Shown: positions 8,853-17,457 of the stretch, piece by piece
Numbering within the stretch: position 1 is the first letter of the stretch
How the letters are laid out: each line of letters opens with the position of its first letter
Source of the DNA: Kiritimatiellota bacterium B12222
GTDB taxonomy: Bacteria; Verrucomicrobiota; Kiritimatiellia; SS1-B-03-39; UBA6053
Reading direction: 5' to 3'
DNA length: 64,000 nt
Assembly (NCBI GenBank): GCA_029719485.1
Contig: CP120722.1
Span: 2,418,001 to 2,482,000, forward strand
Position numbers and translations under genes: made by a program
The notes under the pieces: generated by a model
Told to the model about the DNA's origin: nothing
The model's input: only the letters and a program-made list of their open reading frames with translations
The model's database searches: none

Positions 8853-9543
8853 TAGCGTTCTTGCGGGCCCAATCGGGCACCGTTAAGTTCATATCTTTTA
8901 ATAAATTCTTCAGATCCTGCCAGACGGCTTTTTTACCCGGAGGATTGTCGTGTAACACGGACGGAGGGAAGGTGGAGATTAATTTCCCATAGGGGGTGTT
9001 TTGCCACATGCCTCTGACGATTTTTAAATCCATGCCTGCGGGACTTATTTTGTGCAGGGCTTCATTTCCCATAACCAAAATACGGGTGCCTGCGCCCGAA
9101 ATATCTTCGGGATGGGTGAGTTTCATGGGGGTGGCGAGCGGGGCATAGCCTGCCGCTTTTAAGATTTGCAAAAGTAATTTTCCGTTAAGCTCTTCGAATT
9201 CTTCCGCAGAGGTGACTAAAACCACGGTAGTTTCGGTGGATGCGATTTGGTCTTCGCACTCCACCATACGCATCAAGGTACACCACACCAATTTTTGGGT
9301 GACCGCTTCCACCACAGGTTTCGCTGGAGGCGGGGGTGGCATGAGAGGTTTTTGGGCAGGCGCCGCGGCTTCAACCACCGGTACGGGCGCGGGTTGTTGA
9401 CGGGGTTTGGGCGCAACGGGTACCGTTTCAAGCACAGGAAATCCCTGCGTTAGCTCCACAGAGCTGATACCTGATTCTTCCAGCCCCCTTAAATAGGAGT
9501 CTAGCGTTTCCAAAAGTGAGGATGAGGAGGTTGGCGCATTCAT
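8845..9543 (-). CDS. Degenerate uracil-DNA glycosylase-like protein
   Basis: A 232-residue protein. A Pro/Ala-rich linker (residues ~45-80, QKPLMPPPPPAKP) precedes a C-terminal half resembling family-4 uracil-DNA glycosylase: ELNGKLLLQILKAAGY where the family has a 'GQLLDKMLAAIG' helix, TRILVMGNEALHKI, then STFPPSVLHDNPPGKK and VWQDLKNLL near the end. The usual GEAPG active-site loop and iron-sulfur cysteines are not visible, and the family HP motif reads FPP here. The catalytic function is probably lost or changed. The ATG overlaps the stop of the RluD-type gene upstream (coupled translation). Relationship is inferred by eye. Confidence 0.6.
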   Translation of the reverse strand: MNAPTSSSSLLETLDSYLRGLEESGISSVELTQGFPVLETVPVAPKPRQQPAPVPVVEAAAPAQKPLMPPPPPAKPVVEAVTQKLVWCTLMRMVECEDQIASTETTVVLVTSAEEFEELNGKLLLQILKAAGYAPLATPMKLTHPEDISGAGTRILVMGNEALHKISPAGMDLKIVRGMWQNTPYGKLISTFPPSVLHDNPPGKKAVWQDLKNLLKDMNLTVPDWARKNAKK

Positions 9544-10484
9544 AACAGTGACAGATAAGACTCCATATCAGACGAATACTCAGCTTCAATCTTCAAAAGC
9601 GCTCCAGTTTTAGGATGAGGAAATTCGATTTGCTTGGCGTGGAGCATCACCCGTTCCGCTTTGGGCCATGGGGCGGAAAACTGGGCTTGTTTTCCGGCAT
9701 AGACCGTATCCCCGATGACGGGATGACCGACATGCGAAAGGTGAACCCTGATTTGATGGGTGCGACCGGTTTCGATTTTCACTTCCAGCAAACCGCCATT
9801 TCCGCCCGCCACTCCTTTTAAGAGTTTAAAGTGGGTGATGGCATCGCGAGGGCTGAGACCATCTACCGCCCGCTTTTTGCGATGTACAGGGTGTCGACCG
9901 ATGGCTTGGGTGCAGGTTTGTTGATAAGGATCAGGAATGCCATGGCAGATGCAGTGATACATTTTGGAGACCTGTCGGGCTTTGAAGGCATTTTGCAAAT
10001 TTTCAAGGGCCTCGCTATTGCGAGCGAAAAGCATAACGCCACTGGTGCCGACGTCTAAACGATGAACCAGACCCGGTCGGTGGGTTTCACCTGCATCGGC
10101 CATATCGGGGAAGTGATGTAACATGGCGTTCAGGACGGTGCCTTCTAAATGGCCCGGTGCGGGGTGAACCACTTGCCCGGTACGTTTGTTGATGGCGATG
10201 AGGTCTGCGTCTTCGTATAAAATTTCGAGCGGGAGGTCTTCCGCTTGTGGGGCTTGATCCTGCACGATGAGGGGGATTTGAATGTCGAGTTTCATGCCGG
10301 GGACCGCATGAGAGCCCGGGCGAATTTTTTTGCCATTGCTGAGGACCAATCCGTTTTTAATCCATTGCTGAATCTCACTTCTAGAGTAGTCAGGAAATTG
10401 AGCGGATAGCCAGCGATCAAAGCGAATTTGGCCAAGATCTTGGGGTATCATTATTTGGTTAATGGGATGTGAAGCGTTAGGCAT
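9540..10484 (-). CDS. RluA/RluD-family 23S rRNA pseudouridine synthase
   Basis: It isomerises uridine to pseudouridine in rRNA. An S4 RNA-binding domain comes first (FDRWLSAQFPDYSRSEIQQW, NGLVLSNGKKIRPG). The catalytic domain has VHRLDVGTSGVMLFARNSEA with the catalytic Asp, and ends with the GRTHQIRVHLSHVGHPVIGD motif. The frame is open back to 10553; ATG 10484 (MPNASHP) or ATG 10451 are likelier starts, and neither has a clear ribosome binding site. RluD is the best guess among the family because of the S4 domain; the target uridines cannot be deduced. Confidence 0.88.
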   Translation of the reverse strand: MPNASHPINQIMIPQDLGQIRFDRWLSAQFPDYSRSEIQQWIKNGLVLSNGKKIRPGSHAVPGMKLDIQIPLIVQDQAPQAEDLPLEILYEDADLIAINKRTGQVVHPAPGHLEGTVLNAMLHHFPDMADAGETHRPGLVHRLDVGTSGVMLFARNSEALENLQNAFKARQVSKMYHCICHGIPDPYQQTCTQAIGRHPVHRKKRAVDGLSPRDAITHFKLLKGVAGGNGGLLEVKIETGRTHQIRVHLSHVGHPVIGDTVYAGKQAQFSAPWPKAERVMLHAKQIEFPHPKTGALLKIEAEYSSDMESYLSLL

Positions 10485-10582
10485 TCGTAATTTTTTTCTG
10501 CTAGAGGATTGTAAGTTGTGTAATATAAGGGCAAGAATTAACTTAATCATCATGAACCCATGATTTGAAACCTTATACAGAT

Positions 10583-13057
10583 ATGAACCGAAACGCCAAC
10601 TCTTTGGGTATTTTTACCGAGTCCGTCAAAAATGTAGCCTGTCCTAGCTGTAATGCAGAACTGGATGTCTCTGATTTTCAGGTATTTGAGGAGATCACTT
10701 GCCCGTCGTGCAATGAGAAATTCCAAGTGCCCGGAAGGTTAGGAGGTTTTATCCTGATTGAAGAATTGGGTCGGGGGGCCATGGGCTGTGTTTATTTGGC
10801 CATGGATGAAAGCTTACAACGCTTGGTGGCGTTGAAGGTGATTCGCAAAGAGTATGGTTCTGATCCGAAGATGTTGGAAACGGTTCAGCGGGAAGCCCAA
10901 GCGATGGCGACCTTGAATCACCGGAATATTGTTCAGGTCTATGCGTTTGGACGGGTGAACGAGCAACCTTACTTTGTGATGGAGTTGTTGGAAGGGGAGC
11001 GTCTGGATGAAATGATGGAAGGGGGTAAGAAGATTGCTGAAATTCGGGCGTTGGAAATTGCCTTGGATGTGGCGCAGGGACTGGATGCTGCGGATAAAGC
11101 AGGTCTTACACACGGGGACATTAAACCAGCAAATATTTTAATGAACGAGCATGGGGTCGCCAAAGTGGTGGATTTTGGTTTGGCCCGATTTATGGAACCG
11201 GGTGCTGAAATTGAAGTGTGGGGTACGCCGTATTATATCGCGCCCGAAAAAGCCCGTAAGAAAGGGGAGGACAGTCGTAGCGATCAATACAGTTTAGGTG
11301 GAACCATTTTTCATGCTTTGGCTGGACAGCCTCCATTTGATGGGGCGAATCCTACCAAAGTTGTGGTGGCGGCCTTAAAAGAAGAGACCCCCAATCTGCT
11401 CGATTTTAATGAGAATGTTACCGAGAAAACGGCGGCAGTGATTCGTCGAATGATGGAGAAAAATCCTAACCGTCGTTATCCTACTTATGCCTCCTTGTTG
11501 TCTGATTTATCTTTGGCCTTGAAAGAAGCCAAAGAGGCTGAAGAGCAACGTAAACGCGAAGAACAGCGTTTGCATGAAAAACAGAACAAGAAAATGAACC
11601 CGTTGATTCCCATTATTTTGGTGATCACCTTGTTGGTTACAGCGGTCATAGGCGTAATCGTGTGGAAACAAACCAAGTCTGCAGAGGGACCTCAAATTCA
11701 ATATTTGGGACCTCAACGGTCGTTGGCCGCACCATTTACCCGTTCGGAAATTCGAAATTTGACTGAAGCGGTTAAGGCTCTGAAGGATAAGAACATCACC
11801 TTGGCTGAGAAAAAAATGGCCACGGCAGAAAAACATATTCCGGAACAACACGCTGCATTGGCATGGGCGAAGTTTTTAGAAGCGGGGATGTACTTTTACG
11901 CACAATACCCTGAGAGAGCGAAAGAGCTTTTAGAAGAAGTGGCCTCAACGGAAGATCTGATTTACGATGCCGATAAACCGCCTTCCGAAGATCCGCAGTT
12001 GTTGGCAAATTATGCGCTGGGAAATGTAGATAATAAAGACCTTGAAAAAGCGATGAAGAAATCTGATCCCTATTATTCCCACATGGCGGAGTTAGCGAAA
12101 GGATATCGACTTCTCTTGGGGGGAGACGCCAATTCTTCGGGAAGACATTTCAAGTATTATGCGCAGTTGAATGTACCCAATGCGAGTTGGCCTTATCTTC
12201 TACAACCGATTGCTTCGGTCATTCATGTGCCTGGTGAAAAATTGATGCCCGTTGAAGAAGTGGACCTGAGCAATCCAAATGTTCGTAAAGGTGATTCACA
12301 AGCGCAGGCGGCAAGTTTGCTTGCGGGAATTGGCATTCGCTCTTCAGAAGGATACCCCTTATTTAAGATCAATTCGGTTTCGGATGATGGTAAATTGAAC
12401 AAAGTGAATAACCAATCCGTTAAATGGAATGTGTCGGATAATAAAGCCATGGTGCTGATTCCCAATAACCACATGTTGGTCAATGCTTCAGGAGTTCAAG
12501 TCCTTCCACAACGTTCATTTACGTTAATCGCCAGAATGAAAACATCTGATCCGGCCGATCTTAACTCCAAGCAAAGTGATGTGTTGTTTCATTTTGGTGC
12601 CGATAACGTTAGCTCAAGTAAGAAACCCGGTGCGCAGAGTCCTGTGAAAGGAATGGTGGTTGAAATTCTGCCTGCTTCGTCGGGAGACCCTGAATTGCGT
12701 GTACGTTGGGGAGATGGCGAAGAAACTCTGTTTGAAAAAACATTTTCCAGTGGGAAGATTCGGCCTGGATTATATCAAGCCTTTGCGCTGAGTTGGGATG
12801 GGTTTCATGCAGATGGCAGTAACCCCAGCTATCAATTGTCTGTTTATGTGAATGGGGACAAAATCGGGGATATTCAATTTGATCCTGATTTACTTAACCA
12901 AGTAACGGGGCTTGATCTGGTGAGTTTCGGTGCCGGAATTAATCAGAACAGTTCAATCGGTTGGGATGGAAGTCGTTTGCGGAAATCCAAAGTATTGATT
13001 TTTGATCAGGCGCTGAATGAGAAAGAAATCCAACAAGTAACCAAAGATTTATTCTAG
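10583..13057 (+). CDS. Zinc-ribbon Ser/Thr protein kinase with membrane anchor and LamG-like tail
   Basis: About 824 residues. Order: a four-Cys zinc ribbon (CPSCNAELDV ... CPSCNEKFQVPG), a Hanks-type kinase domain (GRGAMGCVYLA loop, ALKVIRK lysine, HGDIKPANIL catalytic loop, VDFGLARF, GTPYYIAPEK), a charged helix, a membrane helix (IPIILVITLLVTAVIGVIVW), a helical repeat region, and a C-terminal beta-rich segment resembling a LamG/concanavalin domain (FTLIARMKTSDPADLN). The catalytic HRD is HGD here, making it a non-RD kinase. A TTG at 10565 is in frame; ATG 10583 is preferred. Another kinase with the same zinc ribbon follows 16 bases later, so they form an operon of likely tandem-duplicate origin. 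Confidence 0.88.
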   Translation: MNRNANSLGIFTESVKNVACPSCNAELDVSDFQVFEEITCPSCNEKFQVPGRLGGFILIEELGRGAMGCVYLAMDESLQRLVALKVIRKEYGSDPKMLETVQREAQAMATLNHRNIVQVYAFGRVNEQPYFVMELLEGERLDEMMEGGKKIAEIRALEIALDVAQGLDAADKAGLTHGDIKPANILMNEHGVAKVVDFGLARFMEPGAEIEVWGTPYYIAPEKARKKGEDSRSDQYSLGGTIFHALAGQPPFDGANPTKVVVAALKEETPNLLDFNENVTEKTAAVIRRMMEKNPNRRYPTYASLLSDLSLALKEAKEAEEQRKREEQRLHEKQNKKMNPLIPIILVITLLVTAVIGVIVWKQTKSAEGPQIQYLGPQRSLAAPFTRSEIRNLTEAVKALKDKNITLAEKKMATAEKHIPEQHAALAWAKFLEAGMYFYAQYPERAKELLEEVASTEDLIYDADKPPSEDPQLLANYALGNVDNKDLEKAMKKSDPYYSHMAELAKGYRLLLGGDANSSGRHFKYYAQLNVPNASWPYLLQPIASVIHVPGEKLMPVEEVDLSNPNVRKGDSQAQAASLLAGIGIRSSEGYPLFKINSVSDDGKLNKVNNQSVKWNVSDNKAMVLIPNNHMLVNASGVQVLPQRSFTLIARMKTSDPADLNSKQSDVLFHFGADNVSSSKKPGAQSPVKGMVVEILPASSGDPELRVRWGDGEETLFEKTFSSGKIRPGLYQAFALSWDGFHADGSNPSYQLSVYVNGDKIGDIQFDPDLLNQVTGLDLVSFGAGINQNSSIGWDGSRLRKSKVLIFDQALNEKEIQQVTKDLF

Positions 13058-13073
13058 GTGGAAAGGGCTTACC

Positions 13074-14183
13074 ATGGAAAGTGTTGAAGAACCTGCTGCA
13101 AATACTATTATTCGAATTGATAAACTCGGACGCAGTTCTTGTGAGCACTGTGGTGAAGTTTTAGAAGTTTCTGACTTTCATGTGTTCGAAGAAATTCAAT
13201 GTCCTGCCTGTGAAGGTGTGGTTACGGTTCCTGGACGTTTTGGGAATTACTATCTCTTAAATGAATTGGGGCGCGGGGGAATGGGGACGGTTTTCTTGGC
13301 CCGAGATGCGCAGTTAAATCGTCAGGTAGCCCTCAAAGTGTTGAATCCAAAGTTTGGAAAAGATCCAACTTTTGTGGAGTCTCTGTTGAGAGAAGCGAAG
13401 GCTGCGGCGGCCTTGAATCATAAAAATATTGTTCACATTTATACCTTTGGTCAGGAAAAAGATCAGCCGTTTATTGTAATGGAGCTGGTAGATGGGATCA
13501 AGTTGGACGATTGCATCAATTCCGAAACGGAACAAAGTGAAATGGGATGGTTGGATGTGATGTTGCAAATGTCCGCTGGTTTAGCGGATGGGGAGCGTAA
13601 GGGGGTCGTGCATGGTGACATTAAGCCCGCCAATATTTTGATGGATGAAGGGGGCACAGCCAAGTTGTCGGATTTTGGTATCGCCAGAGTGGGCGGAGGA
13701 AGTGATGATAAAATTCTGGGTACACCCTTATACATTGCGCCAGAAAAAACACGGGGCAAGGAAGTGGATGCGCGTTCAGATCAATTTAGTTTGGGTGCGA
13801 CCTTTTGGCATATTCTTTCAGGATATCCTCCCTTCCCAGGGAAAACCTCTAAAGAAGTAGTGTTGAAGCGCTTTGAAAAGCCCAAACCTGATATTCGAAA
13901 ATTTGCGCCCCATATTTCAGATGAAACTGCTGAGCTGTTGATGAAATTAATGGAGAATGAACCGGATGATCGGTTTGATTCTTTTGATGATGTCTCGGCG
14001 GCGATTGAAAATGTGATGAAGAATTTTGAGCGCAGGAATATCGAAAATGAGCGACGCTGGTATCGGCTGGAAGAGGAAGCGAAAGTGCAACAATTTCTTC
14101 AGCAGAAGGGGATGAAATGGATGATAGCCTGTGGCCTCATCTCGTTGGTGATCCTCTATATCTTTTTCCGTTGGTTTATTTAA
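13074..14183 (+). CDS. Zinc-ribbon Ser/Thr protein kinase, C-terminal membrane anchor
   Basis: A 369-residue paralogue of the preceding kinase. The zinc ribbon CEHCGEVLEVSDFHVFEEIQ plus CPACEGVVTVPG directly abuts the kinase domain (GRGGMGTVFLARD, VALKVLN, VHGDIKPANIL, SDFGIARVG, GTPLYIAPEK). Again HGD replaces HRD. After a charged helix the protein ends in one membrane helix (MIACGLISLVILYIFFRWFI), so the kinase faces the cytoplasm and there is no outside sensor domain. AAAGG lies before the ATG. The stop overlaps the convergent methyltransferase gene by 4 bases. Confidence 0.9.
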   Translation: MESVEEPAANTIIRIDKLGRSSCEHCGEVLEVSDFHVFEEIQCPACEGVVTVPGRFGNYYLLNELGRGGMGTVFLARDAQLNRQVALKVLNPKFGKDPTFVESLLREAKAAAALNHKNIVHIYTFGQEKDQPFIVMELVDGIKLDDCINSETEQSEMGWLDVMLQMSAGLADGERKGVVHGDIKPANILMDEGGTAKLSDFGIARVGGGSDDKILGTPLYIAPEKTRGKEVDARSDQFSLGATFWHILSGYPPFPGKTSKEVVLKRFEKPKPDIRKFAPHISDETAELLMKLMENEPDDRFDSFDDVSAAIENVMKNFERRNIENERRWYRLEEEAKVQQFLQQKGMKWMIACGLISLVILYIFFRWFI

Positions 14184-14875
14184 GTGCGCCAAATACGATG
14201 GAGGGAGAGTTCGGCCTGTTGTCCGATCACCTCGCGTTGCCATCCCTCCGCTTCAATGGCTTGGAAAAAAGGACGAGCTACCGAGCGACCGGGTTCTCCC
14301 AACCAGATTTCTCCATCGGGACTTAATAGCTGATCAAAGGTTTTGAGTAAGGGTGAAAAATTTCTGTTTTCGTAGGCGACATCACCGGCGAGTATCCATC
14401 TGAAATGTTCAGAGAGATCAGGTTCACGCCAGTCCAAACGTTTAAATCGGATATGATCGGCACAGCCATTTTGATGGGCATTTAATTCTGCCAACCACAA
14501 GGCTTCTTGCATGTAATCGCTGCAGACCCCTTTGCGTCCGAACTGTGCGGCCAAGATGCCGGGTAGTCCTGGACCACAGCCTAATTCCAACCAAGGGCCA
14601 GAGGGCAAGTGTGAATGGCGGAGGGCGATGGTTTCTGCCATGAGTAGGGAAGAGGGCCACAGTTCCGCCCAATACGGCATGCGCTCGTCTTGAACATCCG
14701 GGTGGTCTGGATCTTTTTCCATCAACGCATTGAGCAAAGGGTCGATATCACATGCTGTCCAAATCTGTAAGGTATTTTGTTGGAAGCTGAAGTCCTGATA
14801 GCGCATGGGACAGAGTTTCTCTAAGCGCATCAAAGCCGCTTGCGCAGGTTCTGGTAAAGGGTGGGGAGGGTGCAT
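14180..14875 (-). CDS. Class I SAM-dependent methyltransferase (METTL21/protein-lysine type)
   Basis: A 231-residue protein with the SAM-binding motif LELGCGPGLPGILAAQFG in the middle, preceded by PYWAELWPSSLLMAE, which is typical of the METTL21/NNT1-like group that methylates lysines or small molecules. Later motifs are VCSDYMQEALWLAELNAHQN and RWILAGDVAYENRNF. The substrate is unknown. It converges on the kinase gene with a 4-base overlap. No partner genes suggest a target. Confidence 0.8.
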   Translation of the reverse strand: MHPPHPLPEPAQAALMRLEKLCPMRYQDFSFQQNTLQIWTACDIDPLLNALMEKDPDHPDVQDERMPYWAELWPSSLLMAETIALRHSHLPSGPWLELGCGPGLPGILAAQFGRKGVCSDYMQEALWLAELNAHQNGCADHIRFKRLDWREPDLSEHFRWILAGDVAYENRNFSPLLKTFDQLLSPDGEIWLGEPGRSVARPFFQAIEAEGWQREVIGQQAELSLHRIWRT

Positions 14876-14974
14876 GTGGTTTTGTTTCTATCGATGAACA
14901 CAAAAATCTATGCACAGGAAAGCATATGACAAGTCTGTATTTAAGGTATGGACACCCCATCTCCTCTTTAAAAA

Positions 14975-17104
14975 TTATTTTGTTACCTCGTAACGAAGGA
15001 AGAGGTTTTTGGGGGGAATGTTTTGCAGAGGAGGGGTGAGTTCAACTTCAACAAAGTCTTTATTGAGAACGCGCCGTTGTGTTTCAATAAGTTCATTTAC
15101 CAAGGGCGTCCACAGGTCTGAATTCAGATCAGACGTTACCTGTGGTGATAGGGTTAAATCAGTAGCGCCGCTACGAATTACGGTATAAAATGTAGGTGTT
15201 CCGTTGAGAGAACGTATCTCAATTGCTGAAGTATCCTGAGGATTGATGGGGTCAAGTCCCAGTCCGTATTCTACAAGATTAGAGTAGGGGTCACCATCTG
15301 GGTTTGCGCTGTGGCCCCAAACGCTAGCCTCTTGTTCTGGATCATCCACAGACGCCGGTCCAAACTGACTGCGTGCCCATGTCGTGTACGCCTCTTCTGG
15401 TAAGCTACCCGCCGCAGAATAACCCACCGCATCAGCCACAACGTATCCATTGGCTGCTTCATTAGAGATGCTAACGCTGCCAGTTCCCGCATGAATAACG
15501 AATTCACCTAGTGATACCCATTTGCCACCGTTCGCTTGTTGATTGATGGTGGTTTGGTAGGTTCCGTTGTCGCTGGTAATGCTAACAGGGGTATTGGTTG
15601 CGCGATTGCTGGCGGATGGCCAGCGCATGAATATTTCATAGGTGTCGGTTGTGGGCACGTTCAATGCATACTGCACCGATTTATTCCCTTGTCCGCTATT
15701 TTGATCATGGCTGTAGTCGATACCATAATTTTCAGAAGAATAAGTGGAGACTTGCCAGGTGCCGGTGAAGGTGACACCAGAGCTGGCATCATTATCGATG
15801 ATAATGTCGGGACTGCTCCCCCCCTGTGCTAGGCTGAGGCTATTGAAGAGATATTGTAGGCGGTTGGTTGCTTGCAGACTGTCAGCGCTGGTACTGGTTA
15901 CCTGCGTCTCTATAGGCAATGCACGGGCATCATGCAAGAGGCCGTCGGAACGTAAGCGCCATTTGCCGTCGAAAATGCTTTGTTTGTTTCCAATCCCTTG
16001 ATGAACCCAAGCACGGGGAGCACCCCGTCGGCCGGCCATTTGGGGAACAATGCTTCGGCCCCGGTAGGGAATGTCTTCAGGAATGGGAATACCTGCCAAT
16101 GCACAAATGGTGGGGAACATATCGGTGATGTCGACGAGATCATGGGCGCGTTCCCCTTGGGGAATCGATGCGGGACCCCAGACGATGAAGGGGACATGGG
16201 TGCCGCCATCGGTTAAGTCACGCTTCCCATCTGTAACGGTGCCCTCTATGGTTTGACGGGTAGCATGGGTATCAGTGCCATTGTCACCGATGAAAAATAC
16301 ATACGTGTTTTCGCGGATGCCCAGAGATTCTATTTCCTCAAGGAGTTCGCCTGTAAGTTTATCCATGTACGCAATCATATTTTCTAGTGACATGGGACGT
16401 CCCGCGGCAATATCATCTGGAGTGGATACGATGGGGGTATGGGGCAGCATTTCGTTATGGACAATGAGAAAAGGTTTTTCCTCATCTCTCGCCTCTGTCA
16501 TTTTTTCGATCACATACTCTTTTAACACATCCGGCCCAAATGCATCTTCAAGATCCTCCAGCACATTTCCGTCACGATTTAAACTGGGATTCCAGTAACG
16601 TTCGGTTTTGGCTTCACCATCCCATATTTGCCAAAAGCACCAGGAATCAAAGCCTGCTTCGATCAGGTGGTTGGGGTGATAGAGGTAGGTGGCCAGTTGC
16701 CATTTACCTGTGACACTGGTGGCGTATCCCGCATCGCGGGCTAATTGGGCAAAGGTGTGTAAGCTTGTAAAGTCCACTTTATCCGAAGTACCTAAGTGGA
16801 CATTCAGAACATCGGTCCATCCGTGGTCTGAGGTGTAGAGACCTGTGTGAAGACTGACGCGGCTGGGAGTACAGACGGGGCTGGTATAGGCCCGAGTAAA
16901 AGTTAAGCCTTCAGAAGCCATGGTATCGATTTCTGGAGTGGCATAGCTCAGGCCTCCATGTGCACCGACGGCTTCATATCCCAGATCGTCTACGAAAATG
17001 ATCAGGATGTTGGGCGGTGTATTTTCTGCTATGGCTAAAAAAGTCCCCCAACTCAAGAGGCAGCCCATCAAAAAACGAATGCGTTTAAATTTAATTGTTT
17101 TCAT
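14975..17104 (-). CDS. Secreted sulfatase with golvesin-like domain
   Basis: A 709-residue exported arylsulfatase-type hydrolase that would remove sulfate from polysaccharides. The signal peptide occupies residues 1-26. Metal ligands are in ILIIFVDDLGYEAVG (Asp39, Asp40); the sulfatase signature VCTPSR has Cys78, which needs oxidation to formylglycine. The sulfatase domain ends near residue 380. A domain at about 440-570 (MRWPSASNRATNTPVSI, GYVVADAVGY) resembles the golvesin C-terminal-like domain. The tail NPDGDPYSNLVEYGLGLDP is of the calcium-binding type common in Verrucomicrobia exoproteins. GAGGAAG precedes the ATG. The anaerobic maturase is not in the window. Confidence 0.9.
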   Translation of the reverse strand: MKTIKFKRIRFLMGCLLSWGTFLAIAENTPPNILIIFVDDLGYEAVGAHGGLSYATPEIDTMASEGLTFTRAYTSPVCTPSRVSLHTGLYTSDHGWTDVLNVHLGTSDKVDFTSLHTFAQLARDAGYATSVTGKWQLATYLYHPNHLIEAGFDSWCFWQIWDGEAKTERYWNPSLNRDGNVLEDLEDAFGPDVLKEYVIEKMTEARDEEKPFLIVHNEMLPHTPIVSTPDDIAAGRPMSLENMIAYMDKLTGELLEEIESLGIRENTYVFFIGDNGTDTHATRQTIEGTVTDGKRDLTDGGTHVPFIVWGPASIPQGERAHDLVDITDMFPTICALAGIPIPEDIPYRGRSIVPQMAGRRGAPRAWVHQGIGNKQSIFDGKWRLRSDGLLHDARALPIETQVTSTSADSLQATNRLQYLFNSLSLAQGGSSPDIIIDNDASSGVTFTGTWQVSTYSSENYGIDYSHDQNSGQGNKSVQYALNVPTTDTYEIFMRWPSASNRATNTPVSITSDNGTYQTTINQQANGGKWVSLGEFVIHAGTGSVSISNEAANGYVVADAVGYSAAGSLPEEAYTTWARSQFGPASVDDPEQEASVWGHSANPDGDPYSNLVEYGLGLDPINPQDTSAIEIRSLNGTPTFYTVIRSGATDLTLSPQVTSDLNSDLWTPLVNELIETQRRVLNKDFVEVELTPPLQNIPPKNLFLRYEVTK

Positions 17105-17457
17105 GGGTAGATCTTCCTCGAGGGTAATGTGTTTTTATTCAATGTCCCCTGCGCTTATCTTTTACCGTTGGTGGCGGGAAAGCGCGTACTAGAGGTAAAG
17201 ACATAGCCGATACTCCTATGACCTAAGGAGAAGGGTATCGTTAGAAAGCGAGGACTCTATCCTTTATCCTTTATCATGTGCCTCCATGGCTCTAAAAGGG
17301 AATTGGCTTGTGCTATTTATGCAAAAGATTATATATTTTTATCATAAAGGTTTATTTTGCTAATAAAATATGGTGATTGATCAGGTAAAGTTCCGCACTT
17401 ACACACAAAAAAACCCCCGCCGAAAGGCGGGGGTTTCAAGACTTGTTTTGAACAAGT
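17105..17457. other. Intergenic region between ppdK and the sulfatase gene
   Basis: It holds the ppdK terminator (17404-17436) and presumably the sulfatase promoter; AT-rich around 17310-17370. No gene was seen. Confidence 0.5.
17404..17436 (-). terminator. Rho-independent terminator of ppdK
   Basis: Perfect 11-bp stem (AAACCCCCGCC 17411-17421 with GGCGGGGGTTT 17426-17436), GAAA loop on the plus strand, followed on the minus strand by a T run. It lies 21 bases after the ppdK stop. A second small palindrome (ACTTGTT 17441-17447 with AACAAGT) sits between the two. Confidence 0.92.
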
